Shown here: positions 36,405 to 44,868 of the stretch, piece after piece
Layout of the letters: each line of letters opens with the position of its first letter
How positions within the stretch are numbered: position 1 is the first letter of the stretch
The notes under the pieces: model-generated
Told to the model about the DNA's origin: nothing
Database searches by the model: none
What the model saw: the letters and a program-made list of their open reading frames with translations, nothing else
Translations under genes and position numbers: made by a program
Source: Pseudobacillus wudalianchiensis
Lineage (GTDB): Bacteria > Bacillota > Bacilli > Bacillales > Domibacillaceae
Length of the DNA stretch: 64,000 nt
Direction of reading: 5' to 3'
NCBI RefSeq assembly: GCF_001685015.1
Contig: NZ_MAYT01000001.1
Span: forward strand, 781,088 to 845,087

Positions 36405-37439
36405 TTAAACCTCTCCTTGTTGAATCGCTTGTAATGGTTCAACTTTCTTGATCTGTACTCCAGAAAGTGTCGCTCCGATAAATCCAATAACGAGGAAGAT
36501 AACGGATAATTGCAGCGTCGTTTCAAGTGTTAAATGAAAAGGCATGCCATCAGGTGAAATCATTTTAAATCCTTGGCTGAATGCAACAGATAAAGAAAGA
36601 GCCAGCACGGTAATAAAAAGCATTTGCGTCCACATCATTTTAAATAACGTACTGGTCTTCACGCCAATCGCTTTTAAGATGCCATACAATCCAATCTTTT
36701 GAACATTCATCATATAGAAAAAGATAGCGAACAGCATGCCGCTGATCACGACTAAAAACCAAACAATCATATTAAGGGACATTTGCTCTGCGCTATAGCT
36801 TGGAATCGTATGAAGGAATTCCTTTTTTGAAAAGGCTTGTAATCCGGCAGCTGCTTGCGCTTTCTCTTCTCCAGGCACGAAAACCAATTGCATGGCATCG
36901 GTCCGGTACATATCTTTGTAGTTCTCTATATTTACAAAGGCGACAGGTGCATGGCTGAATTTCTTATCATCCGCAAACCCCTTCACAATCCATTTGCCGC
37001 TAAATTGATTGTTCGTTAAAACATCCCCAACTTTTATTCCTTTCTCCTTCATAGAGCGATCTAGTATGACTTCGCCATCTTTTACATGTTCAAACAGCTT
37101 GGAATCGGTTGAAGCGACAAAGGCGACACTTTGTTGTTTGCCATTCTGATCATTTAAAAATCCCATCTGAATCGATAGTGCTACAGCATCCTTTTTCTCG
37201 TTTAGCATGTTGTCTTGGATAGGGCTCTCTATTTTCGATAAATTATAGGTTTCGTCAGCAGCGGTACTCATATAAAATTGACCGTCCGGTAAATCCTTAA
37301 TTAAAGCAGCATTGTCTTGTGAAAGGCCGTTTGCCAATCCGGAAATAATGAACGTCAGAAAGCTCACTAAAAAAATGATCGAACCTAAAATCAGAAAGCG
37401 TACTTTATTCTTTTTTATTTCTTTCCAGGCGATGTTCAT
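36405..37439 (-). CDS. hrtB: Heme efflux ABC transporter permease HrtB
   Basis: The 344-residue FtsX/MacB-type permease has one N-terminal helix (about 15-35), an extracellular domain of about 180 residues, then three helices near 222-245, 270-290 and 310-330, with VEPLQAIQQGEV at the end. ATG 37439 has GGAGGAATA upstream; a GTG sits one codon earlier. It is the first gene of hrtBA. In S. aureus the two units diverge, whereas here hrtBA and hssRS run in tandem on one strand. Confidence 0.87.
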   Translation of the reverse strand: MNIAWKEIKKNKVRFLILGSIIFLVSFLTFIISGLANGLSQDNAALIKDLPDGQFYMSTAADETYNLSKIESPIQDNMLNEKKDAVALSIQMGFLNDQNGKQQSVAFVASTDSKLFEHVKDGEVILDRSMKEKGIKVGDVLTNNQFSGKWIVKGFADDKKFSHAPVAFVNIENYKDMYRTDAMQLVFVPGEEKAQAAAGLQAFSKKEFLHTIPSYSAEQMSLNMIVWFLVVISGMLFAIFFYMMNVQKIGLYGILKAIGVKTSTLFKMMWTQMLFITVLALSLSVAFSQGFKMISPDGMPFHLTLETTLQLSVIFLVIGFIGATLSGVQIKKVEPLQAIQQGEV

Positions 37440-37486
37440 CACTATTCCTCCCAGTTCTTTATTTGATGCCTTTAGTCTACATGCCT

Positions 37487-37506
37487 TATATGAACGAAAG
37501 ATGAAC
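37487..37506 (-). promoter_or_regulatory. HssR binding direct repeat upstream of hrtB
   Basis: On the minus strand the sequence reads GTTCATCTT-TC-GTTCATATA. This is two tandem copies with an 11-bp period, the same design as the S. aureus HssR site GTTCATATT-N2-GTTCATATT. It lies 48 bp upstream of the hrtB start. Confidence 0.82.
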
Positions 37507-37535
37507 AGGAAATTACATTTAGAAAGGAAGTTTAT

Positions 37536-37739
37536 ATGAAGAGGTTTGGTTGGTTAACCATAATGATTATAGGCGTAAAATGGCTGCTAAAGAAGTTAAT
37601 AAAACAGAGGGTGAACCGACAAATCACGATCAGATTTTTTTCAAGGGATAGGAGAGAAAAGGGAGAAGAGCAAGAAGAGCAAGGCAGGCAGTACGATAAT
37701 GATGGGAAAAGGAGTGAGAACGATATGAAAAGACACTAA
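37536..37739 (+). CDS. Small basic protein with N-terminal hydrophobic segment
   Basis: The 67-residue frame starts at ATG 37536 with GAAAGGAAG upstream. It is read divergently from hrtB, with its start only 30 bp from the HssR repeat. Residues 5-20 (GWLTIMIIGVKWLLKK) could be a membrane or amphipathic helix; the rest is Arg/Lys/Glu-rich and probably disordered. I do not recognise it. The good ribosome site argues for translation, while the low-complexity composition argues for caution. Confidence 0.4.
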   Translation: MKRFGWLTIMIIGVKWLLKKLIKQRVNRQITIRFFSRDRREKGEEQEEQGRQYDNDGKRSENDMKRH

Positions 37740-38007
37740 AACAACGTGAGGGAATTAATCCTCACTTGTAAAGCGGAGCTCCAAGCGTCTTGATTATTTA
37801 GAAGATGTTGAGCAATGTATTACTAAAGGGCATCTTGCATAAGGAGTGTCCTCTGATCATGCTTTTACACTTTCTTCTTAAATATAAATATTAAGAAAAA
37901 AAGCCATCAAACTGTTTAAATGAATGACATTAAAAATATATTGTTTGTATTTTGAATTTACTAAATTTATTGACAACTTTCCAATAATAGTATATTTTAT
38001 GATTGTC

Positions 38008-38024
38008 TACCATGGTACATGCAA
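38008..38024 (+). promoter_or_regulatory. GntR-regulon operator 1
   Basis: TACCATG-GTA-CATGCAA matches the 17-bp consensus TACCATG-N3-CATGGTA at 15 of 17 positions. It starts 10 bp after the predicted -10 of the BCCT gene. Confidence 0.75.
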
Positions 38025-38159
38025 CAAAGTGGTTAATCATTTTAAGCTGTATTGTTGTACAAAGGTATAGACTGCTAATTTTGTTTGTCGAATAACTATG
38101 ATAAGGAGGGGTTAAAAGTAACTATTTGTTCATTGACAGCAGTCATCATAGTTTATTGT

Positions 38160-38174
38160 TTGAAAGCGCTTGCT
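38160..38174 (+). promoter_or_regulatory. Predicted CcpA cre site before the BCCT gene
   Basis: TTGAAAGCGCTTGCT fits the Bacillus cre consensus WTGNAANCGNWNNCW at every defined position. Its place in the leader between operator 1 and the gene suggests carbon catabolite repression by CcpA-HPr(Ser-P). Confidence 0.65.
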
Positions 38175-38237
38175 AGAGAATGAAGAGTTAATTAGAGTTC
38201 AACAGAAAAAATATATAAATGGCTAGGAGGCAACTAT

Positions 38238-39824
38238 ATGAGCAATTACTGGAACTTTATTAAAGAGAAAGTGGATTGGCCTGTTTTCAGCCTTAGTGGC
38301 GGAATTATGATTCTCTTTGTTTGTTTATCAGTGGCAAAGATGGATATGGTTACACAGTATGTAAATACTGGTTTTGATCTTTCTATTAGATACTTTGGAG
38401 CTTATTGGCAGCTGCTTTTGTTAGCTACTTTTGTTGTAGGGGGCGTATTGTCTCTTTCAAGGTATGGAAAAGTACGAGTTGGAAATTTACGCAGGCCAGA
38501 AATGAGCTTTTTTAAATGGGCTGCCATCATTATTACTTCTGGTCTAGGAGCAGGTGGAGTGTTCTGGGCAGCTGCCGAACCAATGTATTATTTTATAGAG
38601 GTTCCACCTATGTATTCAGGGATTAAAGCCGGAACTGCAGAAGCGATAGGACCCGCGCTGGCACAAAGCTATATGTCATGGGGATTTACAGCCTGGGCGA
38701 TCTACGGTGCAATTAGTACGATTGTGATTATGTACGCTCACTATCATAAGGGAATGCCTCTTAAACCGAGAACACTGTTGTATCCGATTTTCGGTGAAAA
38801 AATTAAAGATAGTCTTTGGGGAACACTTGCTGATGTATTTTGTATTATCGGAGCGGTGGCGGGAACAATAGGTCCCATTGGGTTCCTTGGTTTACAAGTA
38901 AGTTATGGTGTAAATGCGATTTTTGGATGGGCAGACACCTACAGTACGCAGGTGATCATCATTATTGCTCTTACAGGCGTTGTATTATTTTCAACGTTGA
39001 CTGGTATTGATAAAGGGATACAATGGCTGAGTAGATTAAATGTAAACATGGCGGTAGCAATCGCTATATTTTTATTGTTATTTGGTCCTGGGGAGTTCAT
39101 TATTAATTCGTTCATTTCGTCTGCTGGAACGTATGTGAGTGAATTTATTCCTGTGAGTACTTATCGCGGAAGCCCAGAATGGATGGGCGCTTGGATGCTC
39201 TTTTTCTTTGGATGGTTTATAGGCTTTGGTCCATTAGTTGCGTTACTTGTCGCTAGGATTTCAAGAGGGCGCAGAATTAGGGAAGTTTTTTTGATGGTTT
39301 CTATTCTGTCAGCCTTAGTAACAAACTTTTGGTTTACGGTTTTAGGAGGCACGGGAATTTTTTATGAATTACATCATGCTGGGTCAGTTAGTACGCCTCT
39401 AACAGAAGGAGGTTTGCCAGCAGCTATTATCGCTATTGCTGGACAAATGCCGCTAGGATCCATCATGCCGACTGTCTTTCTTATATTAACCGTGCTCTTC
39501 GTTGTTACAACTGTTGACTCAATGTCCTATTCGATTGCCATGAGTGTAACAGGTGAGGGAAACCCTCCGAAGGCTATGCGTGTGTTTTGGGCAGTCATTA
39601 TGGCGGTTATCGCGATCATTCTGATTAAAATAGGAGGCGGAGGGATTGGGGCTTTGCAATCATTCGTCGTTATAGCAGCTGTGCCTGTTTCAATTTTAAT
39701 GCTTCCAATACTATGGCATGCTCCCCGAATTGCTAAAGAGATGGGGATAGAGCAAGGGATAGTTGAGGAGAAAGAAATGGTTACACAGCAGGCTAATAAG
39801 GTACAAGATGTTAATAGCATATAA
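38238..39824 (+). CDS. BCCT family transporter (betaine/carnitine/choline type)
   Basis: This 528-residue, 12-helix secondary transporter has the BCCT core: TSGLGAGGVFWAAAEPMYYF (about 97-116) with its Gly-rich unwound segment, SYMSWGFTAWAIYG (142-155), and WMGAWMLFFFGWFIGFGPLVALLVARISRGR split around residues 313-343. The family moves quaternary amines and betaines with Na+ or H+, or by exchange. A long osmoregulatory C-terminal tail is absent, favouring a catabolic uptake role. It stands ahead of the flavin monooxygenase operon and shares its operator motif, so it probably imports that pathway's substrate. Confidence 0.88.
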   Translation: MSNYWNFIKEKVDWPVFSLSGGIMILFVCLSVAKMDMVTQYVNTGFDLSIRYFGAYWQLLLLATFVVGGVLSLSRYGKVRVGNLRRPEMSFFKWAAIIITSGLGAGGVFWAAAEPMYYFIEVPPMYSGIKAGTAEAIGPALAQSYMSWGFTAWAIYGAISTIVIMYAHYHKGMPLKPRTLLYPIFGEKIKDSLWGTLADVFCIIGAVAGTIGPIGFLGLQVSYGVNAIFGWADTYSTQVIIIIALTGVVLFSTLTGIDKGIQWLSRLNVNMAVAIAIFLLLFGPGEFIINSFISSAGTYVSEFIPVSTYRGSPEWMGAWMLFFFGWFIGFGPLVALLVARISRGRRIREVFLMVSILSALVTNFWFTVLGGTGIFYELHHAGSVSTPLTEGGLPAAIIAIAGQMPLGSIMPTVFLILTVLFVVTTVDSMSYSIAMSVTGEGNPPKAMRVFWAVIMAVIAIILIKIGGGGIGALQSFVVIAAVPVSILMLPILWHAPRIAKEMGIEQGIVEEKEMVTQQANKVQDVNSI

Positions 39825-39873
39825 GTTTTTTAGTAAGACAAGAATAAATTTTTAGAAAATTTTAAATAAACAA

Positions 39874-39902
39874 TTGACGTATTTTATTGGATAAATTATA
39901 CT
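39874..39902 (+). promoter_or_regulatory. Promoter of the regulator-monooxygenase operon
   Basis: TTGACG (39874-39879) and TATACT (39897-39902) are spaced 17 bp apart. Operators 2 and 3 lie just downstream. Confidence 0.7.
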
Positions 39903-39914
39903 AAGCGTAATATC

Positions 39915-39931
39915 TTGTATGGTACATGGTA
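39915..39931 (+). promoter_or_regulatory. GntR-regulon operator 2
   Basis: TTGTATG-GTA-CATGGTA: the right arm is perfect and the left arm degenerate. It starts 12 bp after the -10, where a bound repressor would block initiation or escape. Confidence 0.65.
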
Positions 39932-40035
39932 GCCAAAAAGATATTTAAAAGACAATAATCCAATATTCTTGAGTAGAGAAGGAATGATTGGAGAAAGGAT
40001 TTATTTTAAATCCTGAAATGAATCATTGAATATCC

Positions 40036-40052
40036 TACCATGGTACATGGTA
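40036..40052 (+). promoter_or_regulatory. GntR-regulon operator 3 (perfect copy)
   Basis: TACCATG-GTA-CATGGTA has two perfect 7-bp arms. It lies 121 bp after operator 2 and only 5 bp ahead of the regulator's ribosome site. The pair could allow looping and tight autoregulation. Confidence 0.8.
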
Positions 40053-40072
40053 CAAACAAGGAGGGATTTCCC

Positions 40073-40747
40073 ATTACTACTATTCTAACAACCAGTATTA
40101 CTTCCCAAGTAACGAATGCAATACGTGAAGCCATCCTGAAAGGAGAATATGAGCCTGGAAGGAAATTATCAGAAGCTGCCTTGTCAGAACACTACAAGGT
40201 TAGCCGAACTCCGATTAGGGAGGCCTTGAAACAGTTAGAAAGAGAAGGGTTGGTTGAAATTATTCCTCGAGTCGGGACGTGTGTAACAAAACCAACCGAG
40301 AAAGAATTGGATGAGTTATTTACATTAAAAGAAGTTTTGGAAGGCCTTGCTGCTGGTTTACTAGCAGAACGAGGAAGTGAAAAAGAGATTGAGATCATTC
40401 GAAAAGCTGTAACTGATATGGAAAAAGCTATTCAAACATCTGATAATGACCTCTATGTTAAGGCCAATGATGCATTCCATGAAGCTATTTTAGATGGAGC
40501 AGATAACTCAAAGCTAAACTTTATGTTAAATATGCTGCTTAATCAAATTCCTTATACTCGCTATGTTTATTTAAGCATTGGTCTTCCTGACCGCCGTAAA
40601 AAATCATTAGCAGAGCACCAAGCAATTTTAAAAGCTATCGAAGATGGAAAGCGTGAGGAAGCAGAAAAAACTATGCGAGAACACGTAAAGTCGAGCGGAA
40701 TACGCTTAAAAGAGGCCATAGCCAAAAAGCTATACGAGGGAAAATAA
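40073..40747 (+). CDS. GntR-family (FCD) transcriptional regulator, probable ATT start
   Basis: The protein has an N-terminal winged helix (TSQVTNAIREAILKGEYEPGRKLSEAALSEHYKVSRTPIREALKQLEREGLVE in pieces, to about residue 70) and a C-terminal FCD ligand domain whose metal/ligand residues include DAFHEAIL and EHQAILKAIE. The frame has no ATG, GTG or TTG near the ribosome site AAGGAGGG (40058-40065). Seven bases after that site comes ATT, giving 224 aa. The only ATG (40040) lies inside operator 3 and has no ribosome site. It is probably the repressor acting on the 17-bp palindromes at 38008, 39915, 40036, 48080 and perhaps 50921. Confidence 0.85.
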   Translation: MTTILTTSITSQVTNAIREAILKGEYEPGRKLSEAALSEHYKVSRTPIREALKQLEREGLVEIIPRVGTCVTKPTEKELDELFTLKEVLEGLAAGLLAERGSEKEIEIIRKAVTDMEKAIQTSDNDLYVKANDAFHEAILDGADNSKLNFMLNMLLNQIPYTRYVYLSIGLPDRRKKSLAEHQAILKAIEDGKREEAEKTMREHVKSSGIRLKEAIAKKLYEGK

Positions 40748-40766
40748 TTTTAGGGGGAACAAAATT

Positions 40767-41933
40767 ATGAAATTCGGAATTTTCGCAAACCTTAGTGGGC
40801 CAGAACGGCATGAAGAATATTACAAAGTTCTTGATGAAGCTCGCGAGCAAGCTATTTACTGCGATGAAAATGGCTATGATTCTATTTGGTATACAGAACA
40901 TCATTTTGGACATGAAGGAAACGAATTAATTTCAAACCCGATTCTAATGGGAGCAGATATTGCTGCACGTACAAAGAGAATTCGGATTGGGCAAGCAGCT
41001 AATGTCATTACTTTCTGGCATCCTCTTCGTTTGGCGGAGGACATTGCGATGCTTGATCAGCTTAGCAAGGGCCGTGTAGAAGTGGGTTTGGCACGCGGAT
41101 TATACGGCAGAGAAGCAGCTAACTTAAACACTTTAGCTGACCCGACAAATCAAGAACAGAACCGCGCAGTGTTTGAAGAAACATTAGAAATATTAAAGAA
41201 AGCATGGGAAAATCGTTTCTTCGCTCATGAAGGAGAAATTTATCAGTTTCCTCCAAAAGGTCTGAAGTGGAATCATCCGATGAGTCCTGCTTCTCCTGAA
41301 TTCATGGATATGGAAAAAGGTGAAATTAATAAAATTTCCTTGATGCCTAGACCGTATCAAAAGCCAATGCCGCCGCTATGGCAGGTGATTGATTCACCGC
41401 GTTCCATTAAATGGGCTGCGGAAAATAACGTAAAAGGCATGTTCTGGATGCCGACTGTAAAAGAATTAAAAGAACGTTTCGAGCTATATCGTGAAACCGC
41501 TTCAAAAGCACGCGGTTGTGAGGTGCCACTCGGCGAAGGTATTGCTCTGGTACGCGATGTCTACGTTGCCGAAACGATGGAACAAGCCCGCCAAGACGCA
41601 GCAGAGGCTGTGTTGAACAACTATCGTTGGATTTGCCACTGGAGAGGGCTTGGCAATTTAATGGATCCAGGAGAGCAAGTAAAAGAAGGTCAAGAATTAA
41701 ACTATGACTTCCTGCATCCGAGAAACTTATTATTTGGTACGCCAGAATATGTAGCTGAAAAAATTCAAGAACTGAAAGAAGAATTGAATTTACAGGAATT
41801 ACTCTTGTGGGTAAATCACAATGGATTGCCTCACGACAAAATGATGAAGAGCTTGAAATTATTCACAGAAGAAGTTATGCCTAAATTTGCAAATGAAAAT
41901 CAGGGGGTAAAAGTTCATGCTAGAAATTCGTAA
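40767..41933 (+). CDS. Luciferase-like (LLM) flavin-dependent monooxygenase
   Basis: The 388-residue class C flavin monooxygenase has the TIM-barrel luciferase fold: FGIFANLSG, YDSIWYTEHHFG (about 39-50, with the EHH of the family), RIRIGQAANVITFWHPLRLAEDIAMLDQLSKGRVEVGLARGLY in pieces (72-114), and a C-terminal FGTPEYVAEKIQEL. Such enzymes use reduced FMN from a partner reductase and O2, often to open rings or break C-N or C-S bonds. The FMN reductase and flavokinase downstream fit this. The order of hydrolase and two aldehyde dehydrogenases recalls trigonelline oxygenase TgnA or pyridine monooxygenase systems; the actual substrate is unproven. Confidence 0.85.
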   Translation: MKFGIFANLSGPERHEEYYKVLDEAREQAIYCDENGYDSIWYTEHHFGHEGNELISNPILMGADIAARTKRIRIGQAANVITFWHPLRLAEDIAMLDQLSKGRVEVGLARGLYGREAANLNTLADPTNQEQNRAVFEETLEILKKAWENRFFAHEGEIYQFPPKGLKWNHPMSPASPEFMDMEKGEINKISLMPRPYQKPMPPLWQVIDSPRSIKWAAENNVKGMFWMPTVKELKERFELYRETASKARGCEVPLGEGIALVRDVYVAETMEQARQDAAEAVLNNYRWICHWRGLGNLMDPGEQVKEGQELNYDFLHPRNLLFGTPEYVAEKIQELKEELNLQELLLWVNHNGLPHDKMMKSLKLFTEEVMPKFANENQGVKVHARNS

Positions 41934-42495
41934 AGTATACACAGCTATTGAAGAAACTCGCATTGAAGGCGGCAGAAAGCTAGAAACACCAATTAAGATG
42001 ATTGCAGCCATGCTGGTGATGAAAAATCCATGGGCTGGCAAAGGCTTTGTGGAGAACTTAATGCCAGAGATTAACGAGTATGCGCCAGAAATTGGCGAGG
42101 TATTAGTAAAAGAATTGTTCAAGCACATTAATTGTGCAGATGATGTTGAAGCGTTTGGAAAAGCGGCAATTGTTGGGGTAGATGGAGAGGTAGAACATGC
42201 TTCTGCTTTCATCCATACATTAAAGTTTGGAAACAAGTTCCGGGATGCTGTACAAGCAAAAAGCATATTACCTTTTACAAATAAGCGTAGTGGAGCAGGA
42301 TCGGCAGTCATCATTCCAATGGTTCATAAAAATGATGAATCGCAGCGTTCTCACTATATCACATTTGAAGCTTCTATTCCGGATGCACCGCGGGCAGATG
42401 AAATTGTAGTCGCGATTGGCGCTTCTACAGGCGGCCGTCCGTTCCCTAGAACAGGAAATCGCCATCAAGATATGGTTGAAATGGGGCTTGTTTAA
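41917..42495 (+). CDS. Amino acid synthesis family protein (DUF1185/PF06684-like)
   Basis: The 192-residue protein has IEGGRKLETPIKMIAAMLVMKNPWAGKGFVENLMP near the start (in pieces), GKAAIVGVDGEVEHASAFIHTLKFGNKFRD in the middle, and the C-terminal VVAIGASTGGRPFPRTGNRHQDM. These are hallmarks of the poorly characterised family named for amino acid synthesis. It overlaps the monooxygenase gene by 17 bp and the hydrolase gene by 1 bp, so it is tightly coupled to both. A role as isomerase or hydrolase for an unstable intermediate is a guess from context. Confidence 0.75.
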   Translation: MLEIRKVYTAIEETRIEGGRKLETPIKMIAAMLVMKNPWAGKGFVENLMPEINEYAPEIGEVLVKELFKHINCADDVEAFGKAAIVGVDGEVEHASAFIHTLKFGNKFRDAVQAKSILPFTNKRSGAGSAVIIPMVHKNDESQRSHYITFEASIPDAPRADEIVVAIGASTGGRPFPRTGNRHQDMVEMGLV

Positions 42496-43301
42496 TGCCA
42501 ATTGCAGTGTGTGATCAGGGAGTTATTCGTTATGAAGAAAAAGGAATGGGAGAACCGCTTATCCTTATTCATGGTGTCGGCTTAGATCATACAATGTGGG
42601 AAAAACAAGTGGAGGGCTTATCAAAGCACTTTCGTGTAATTGTATATGATATGGTCGGGCATGGAGGATCTGAGCATCCTCCTGCTCCTTATACACTTTC
42701 TCAATTTGTAGAACAGTTAGCTGAACTGATGAATTATCTAAAGATCGGGAAAAGTCACGTTATCGGCTTTTCAATGGGCGGAATGGTTGCGCAGGCTTTT
42801 GCATTAAAATATCAAGAAAAAATGAAAACGCTGACAATTATGAGTGCCGTAGCGAATCGAACAGCAGAACAAAGAAAAGCTATCCTTTTAAGAGTGGAAG
42901 AGGTAAGGAAAACAGGAGCGGCATCGACAATTGAGCCGGCGATCCAACGGTGGTTTAATAAAGAATTTATAAAGAAAGAAAAAGCGATAGTCGATCGTAT
43001 CCGAAAGAGGCTTGAAACCAATGATCCATCTTCCTACTTAGCAGCCTATACACTATTTGCTACAGCAGATGAAGCGTTATGGCCTAGCCTTAAGCAAATT
43101 AGCCAGCCGACGTTTATCCTCACAGGAGAACATGATATTGGTTCAAATCCAGCAATGGCAAAGCAAATGCATCATGAAATTGCACATTCAGAGGTTTTAA
43201 TTGTACCGGGGATGAAACATATGCTGCCAATAGAAGGAGCGGATACTGTAAATAAAGCAATTAGATTTTTCATTGAAAAACAAGCAATTCCAGCAAAGTG
43301 A
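42495..43301 (+). CDS. Alpha/beta hydrolase
   Basis: The 268-residue protein has an oxyanion-hole HGVGLD near residue 26, nucleophile elbow GFSMGG (Ser about 94), acidic residue in TGEHDIGS and catalytic His in PGMKHMLPIEG (about 241). The lid region is helical (about 130-190). It shares one base with the upstream stop. By analogy with RutD, or TgnD of trigonelline breakdown, it may cleave an enamide or carbamate-like product of the monooxygenase. Family membership is firm; the substrate is not. Confidence 0.85.
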   Translation: MPIAVCDQGVIRYEEKGMGEPLILIHGVGLDHTMWEKQVEGLSKHFRVIVYDMVGHGGSEHPPAPYTLSQFVEQLAELMNYLKIGKSHVIGFSMGGMVAQAFALKYQEKMKTLTIMSAVANRTAEQRKAILLRVEEVRKTGAASTIEPAIQRWFNKEFIKKEKAIVDRIRKRLETNDPSSYLAAYTLFATADEALWPSLKQISQPTFILTGEHDIGSNPAMAKQMHHEIAHSEVLIVPGMKHMLPIEGADTVNKAIRFFIEKQAIPAK

Positions 43302-43313
43302 GGAGGGGACAGG

Positions 43314-44813
43314 ATGACAGAGTCAGTTAAAACAAAGCTAAAAAAATACCATATGTATATAAACGGTGAATGGGTAGGATCAACGAGCGGAGAATATTTT
43401 CCTAGTTATAATCCAGCTACAGGTGAACCGTGGTGCTATGTGGCAAAGGGAACGGCGGAAGATGTAGACCTTGCTGTCAAAGCAGCCCATCAAGCATTTT
43501 TAAATTCAGAGTGGTCAACAATGACGTACACTGAGAGGGGGCGTCTTGTTCGCAGGCTTGGTGAACTCATTGCTGAACGTGTAGAAGAGCTAGCGCAATT
43601 CGAAACGCTGGATAATGGGAAATTAATCCGTGAAATGCGCGGTCAGTTAAAGTACCTCCCTGAGTTCTTCTATTACTACGCAGGACTAGCAGACAAAATT
43701 CACGGAGAAACACTGCCGATTGATAAAAAAGATATGTTTGTGTTCACTTCAAGGGAACCGCTCGGAGTTGTTGCTGCTATTACACCTTGGAATTCACCTC
43801 TTTATTTAACAACCCTTAAACTAGCACCTGCCCTTGTCGCAGGGAATACGATTGTGATTAAACCTTCGGAAATGACGTCAGCCTCCTTATTAGAATTAGT
43901 TAAGCTCGTTGAAGAAGCTGGTTTTCCACCTGGAGTTGTTAACGTTGTGACTGGTTTCGGTATGCCGGTTGGTGATTCATTAACATCACATCCACTTGTG
44001 AGACGTGTGGCTTTTACTGGTGGAGCAGAATCGGCTCGCCATGTAGTCCGCAATTCAGCAGAAAACTTTGCAAAAGTAACGCTTGAACTTGGAGGGAAAT
44101 CTCCAAATATTGTATTTGATGATGCAGATCCAGATAACGCAGCTATGGGAATTATTGCTGGGATTTTTGGGGCATCTGGTCAAAGCTGTGTCGCTGGTTC
44201 ACGGGCATTTTTACATGTGGACATCTACGATAAAGTGATGGAAAGACTCATTGATCGTGTGTCTAAAATTAAAGTCGGTGACCCGCTTCAAGATGAAACA
44301 GAAATGGGGCCTCTTGCCACGCAAGCACAATTAGAACGTGTAGAACGGTATGTAGCTATTGGACTAGAGGACGGAGGAAAAATAGCTTATGGAGGCAAAA
44401 AACCGGAACATTTAACGAAGGGATGGTATTTTGAACCAACTATTTTCGAACATACAGATCACGCATCTCGTATTACAAAAGAAGAAATTTTTGGACCGGT
44501 ATTAAGTATCATTCCATTTAAAAGTGAGGAAGAGGTTATTCAACTGGCTAACAGTACGGACTATGGTTTGGCAGCTGGCATATGGGTGAAGGACATAGCG
44601 AAGGCTCATCGTGTAGCGAAGGCTGTTCGGGCAGGAATTGTTTGGGTGAACACATATCGGAGTATCTCTCCAATTGCACCCATTGGAGGTTCGGGACTCA
44701 GCGGTTATGGCAGAGAAAGCGGCTATGAGGCCATTCACGAATATACACAGAGTAAAGTTGTTTGGATCAATACATCATCTGAACCAATGCCAGATCCATT
44801 TATTATGCGGTAA
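43314..44813 (+). CDS. NAD(P)-dependent aldehyde dehydrogenase 1
   Basis: This 499-residue ALDH has AAITPWNSPLYLTTLKLAPALVAGNTIVIKPSE in pieces (about 150-183), the general-base Glu in TLELGGKSPN (about 262) and the nucleophile Cys in GASGQSCVAGSR (about 296). It closes with the usual GGSGLSGYGRESG segment. GAGGAGGGGACAGG precedes ATG 43314. In an N-heterocycle pathway this would oxidise the ring-opened semialdehyde. Confidence 0.88.
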   Translation: MTESVKTKLKKYHMYINGEWVGSTSGEYFPSYNPATGEPWCYVAKGTAEDVDLAVKAAHQAFLNSEWSTMTYTERGRLVRRLGELIAERVEELAQFETLDNGKLIREMRGQLKYLPEFFYYYAGLADKIHGETLPIDKKDMFVFTSREPLGVVAAITPWNSPLYLTTLKLAPALVAGNTIVIKPSEMTSASLLELVKLVEEAGFPPGVVNVVTGFGMPVGDSLTSHPLVRRVAFTGGAESARHVVRNSAENFAKVTLELGGKSPNIVFDDADPDNAAMGIIAGIFGASGQSCVAGSRAFLHVDIYDKVMERLIDRVSKIKVGDPLQDETEMGPLATQAQLERVERYVAIGLEDGGKIAYGGKKPEHLTKGWYFEPTIFEHTDHASRITKEEIFGPVLSIIPFKSEEEVIQLANSTDYGLAAGIWVKDIAKAHRVAKAVRAGIVWVNTYRSISPIAPIGGSGLSGYGRESGYEAIHEYTQSKVVWINTSSEPMPDPFIMR

Positions 44814-44868
44814 AAGAGCATAGATGACCGAAAAGACATCAGAGATTGACCAAAGGGAGGAGATTTCA

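Larger units (their letters stand above)
37740..38237 (+). other. Control region of the BCCT transporter gene
   Basis: This 498-bp region contains, in order, a sigma-A-like promoter (TTGACA 37970-37975, 17 bp, TATTTT 37993-37998), operator 1 (38008-38024) and a cre-like box (38160-38174). The first 200 bp show no recognisable signal. The long leader, with an operator and cre inside the transcribed part, points to roadblock repression. Confidence 0.6.

Noticed and set aside
38238-39824. BCCT protein as an osmoprotectant transporter
   Set aside because: Its operator, cre site and neighbours point to catabolic uptake, and no osmotic-stress context is present. Osmotic use cannot be fully excluded.
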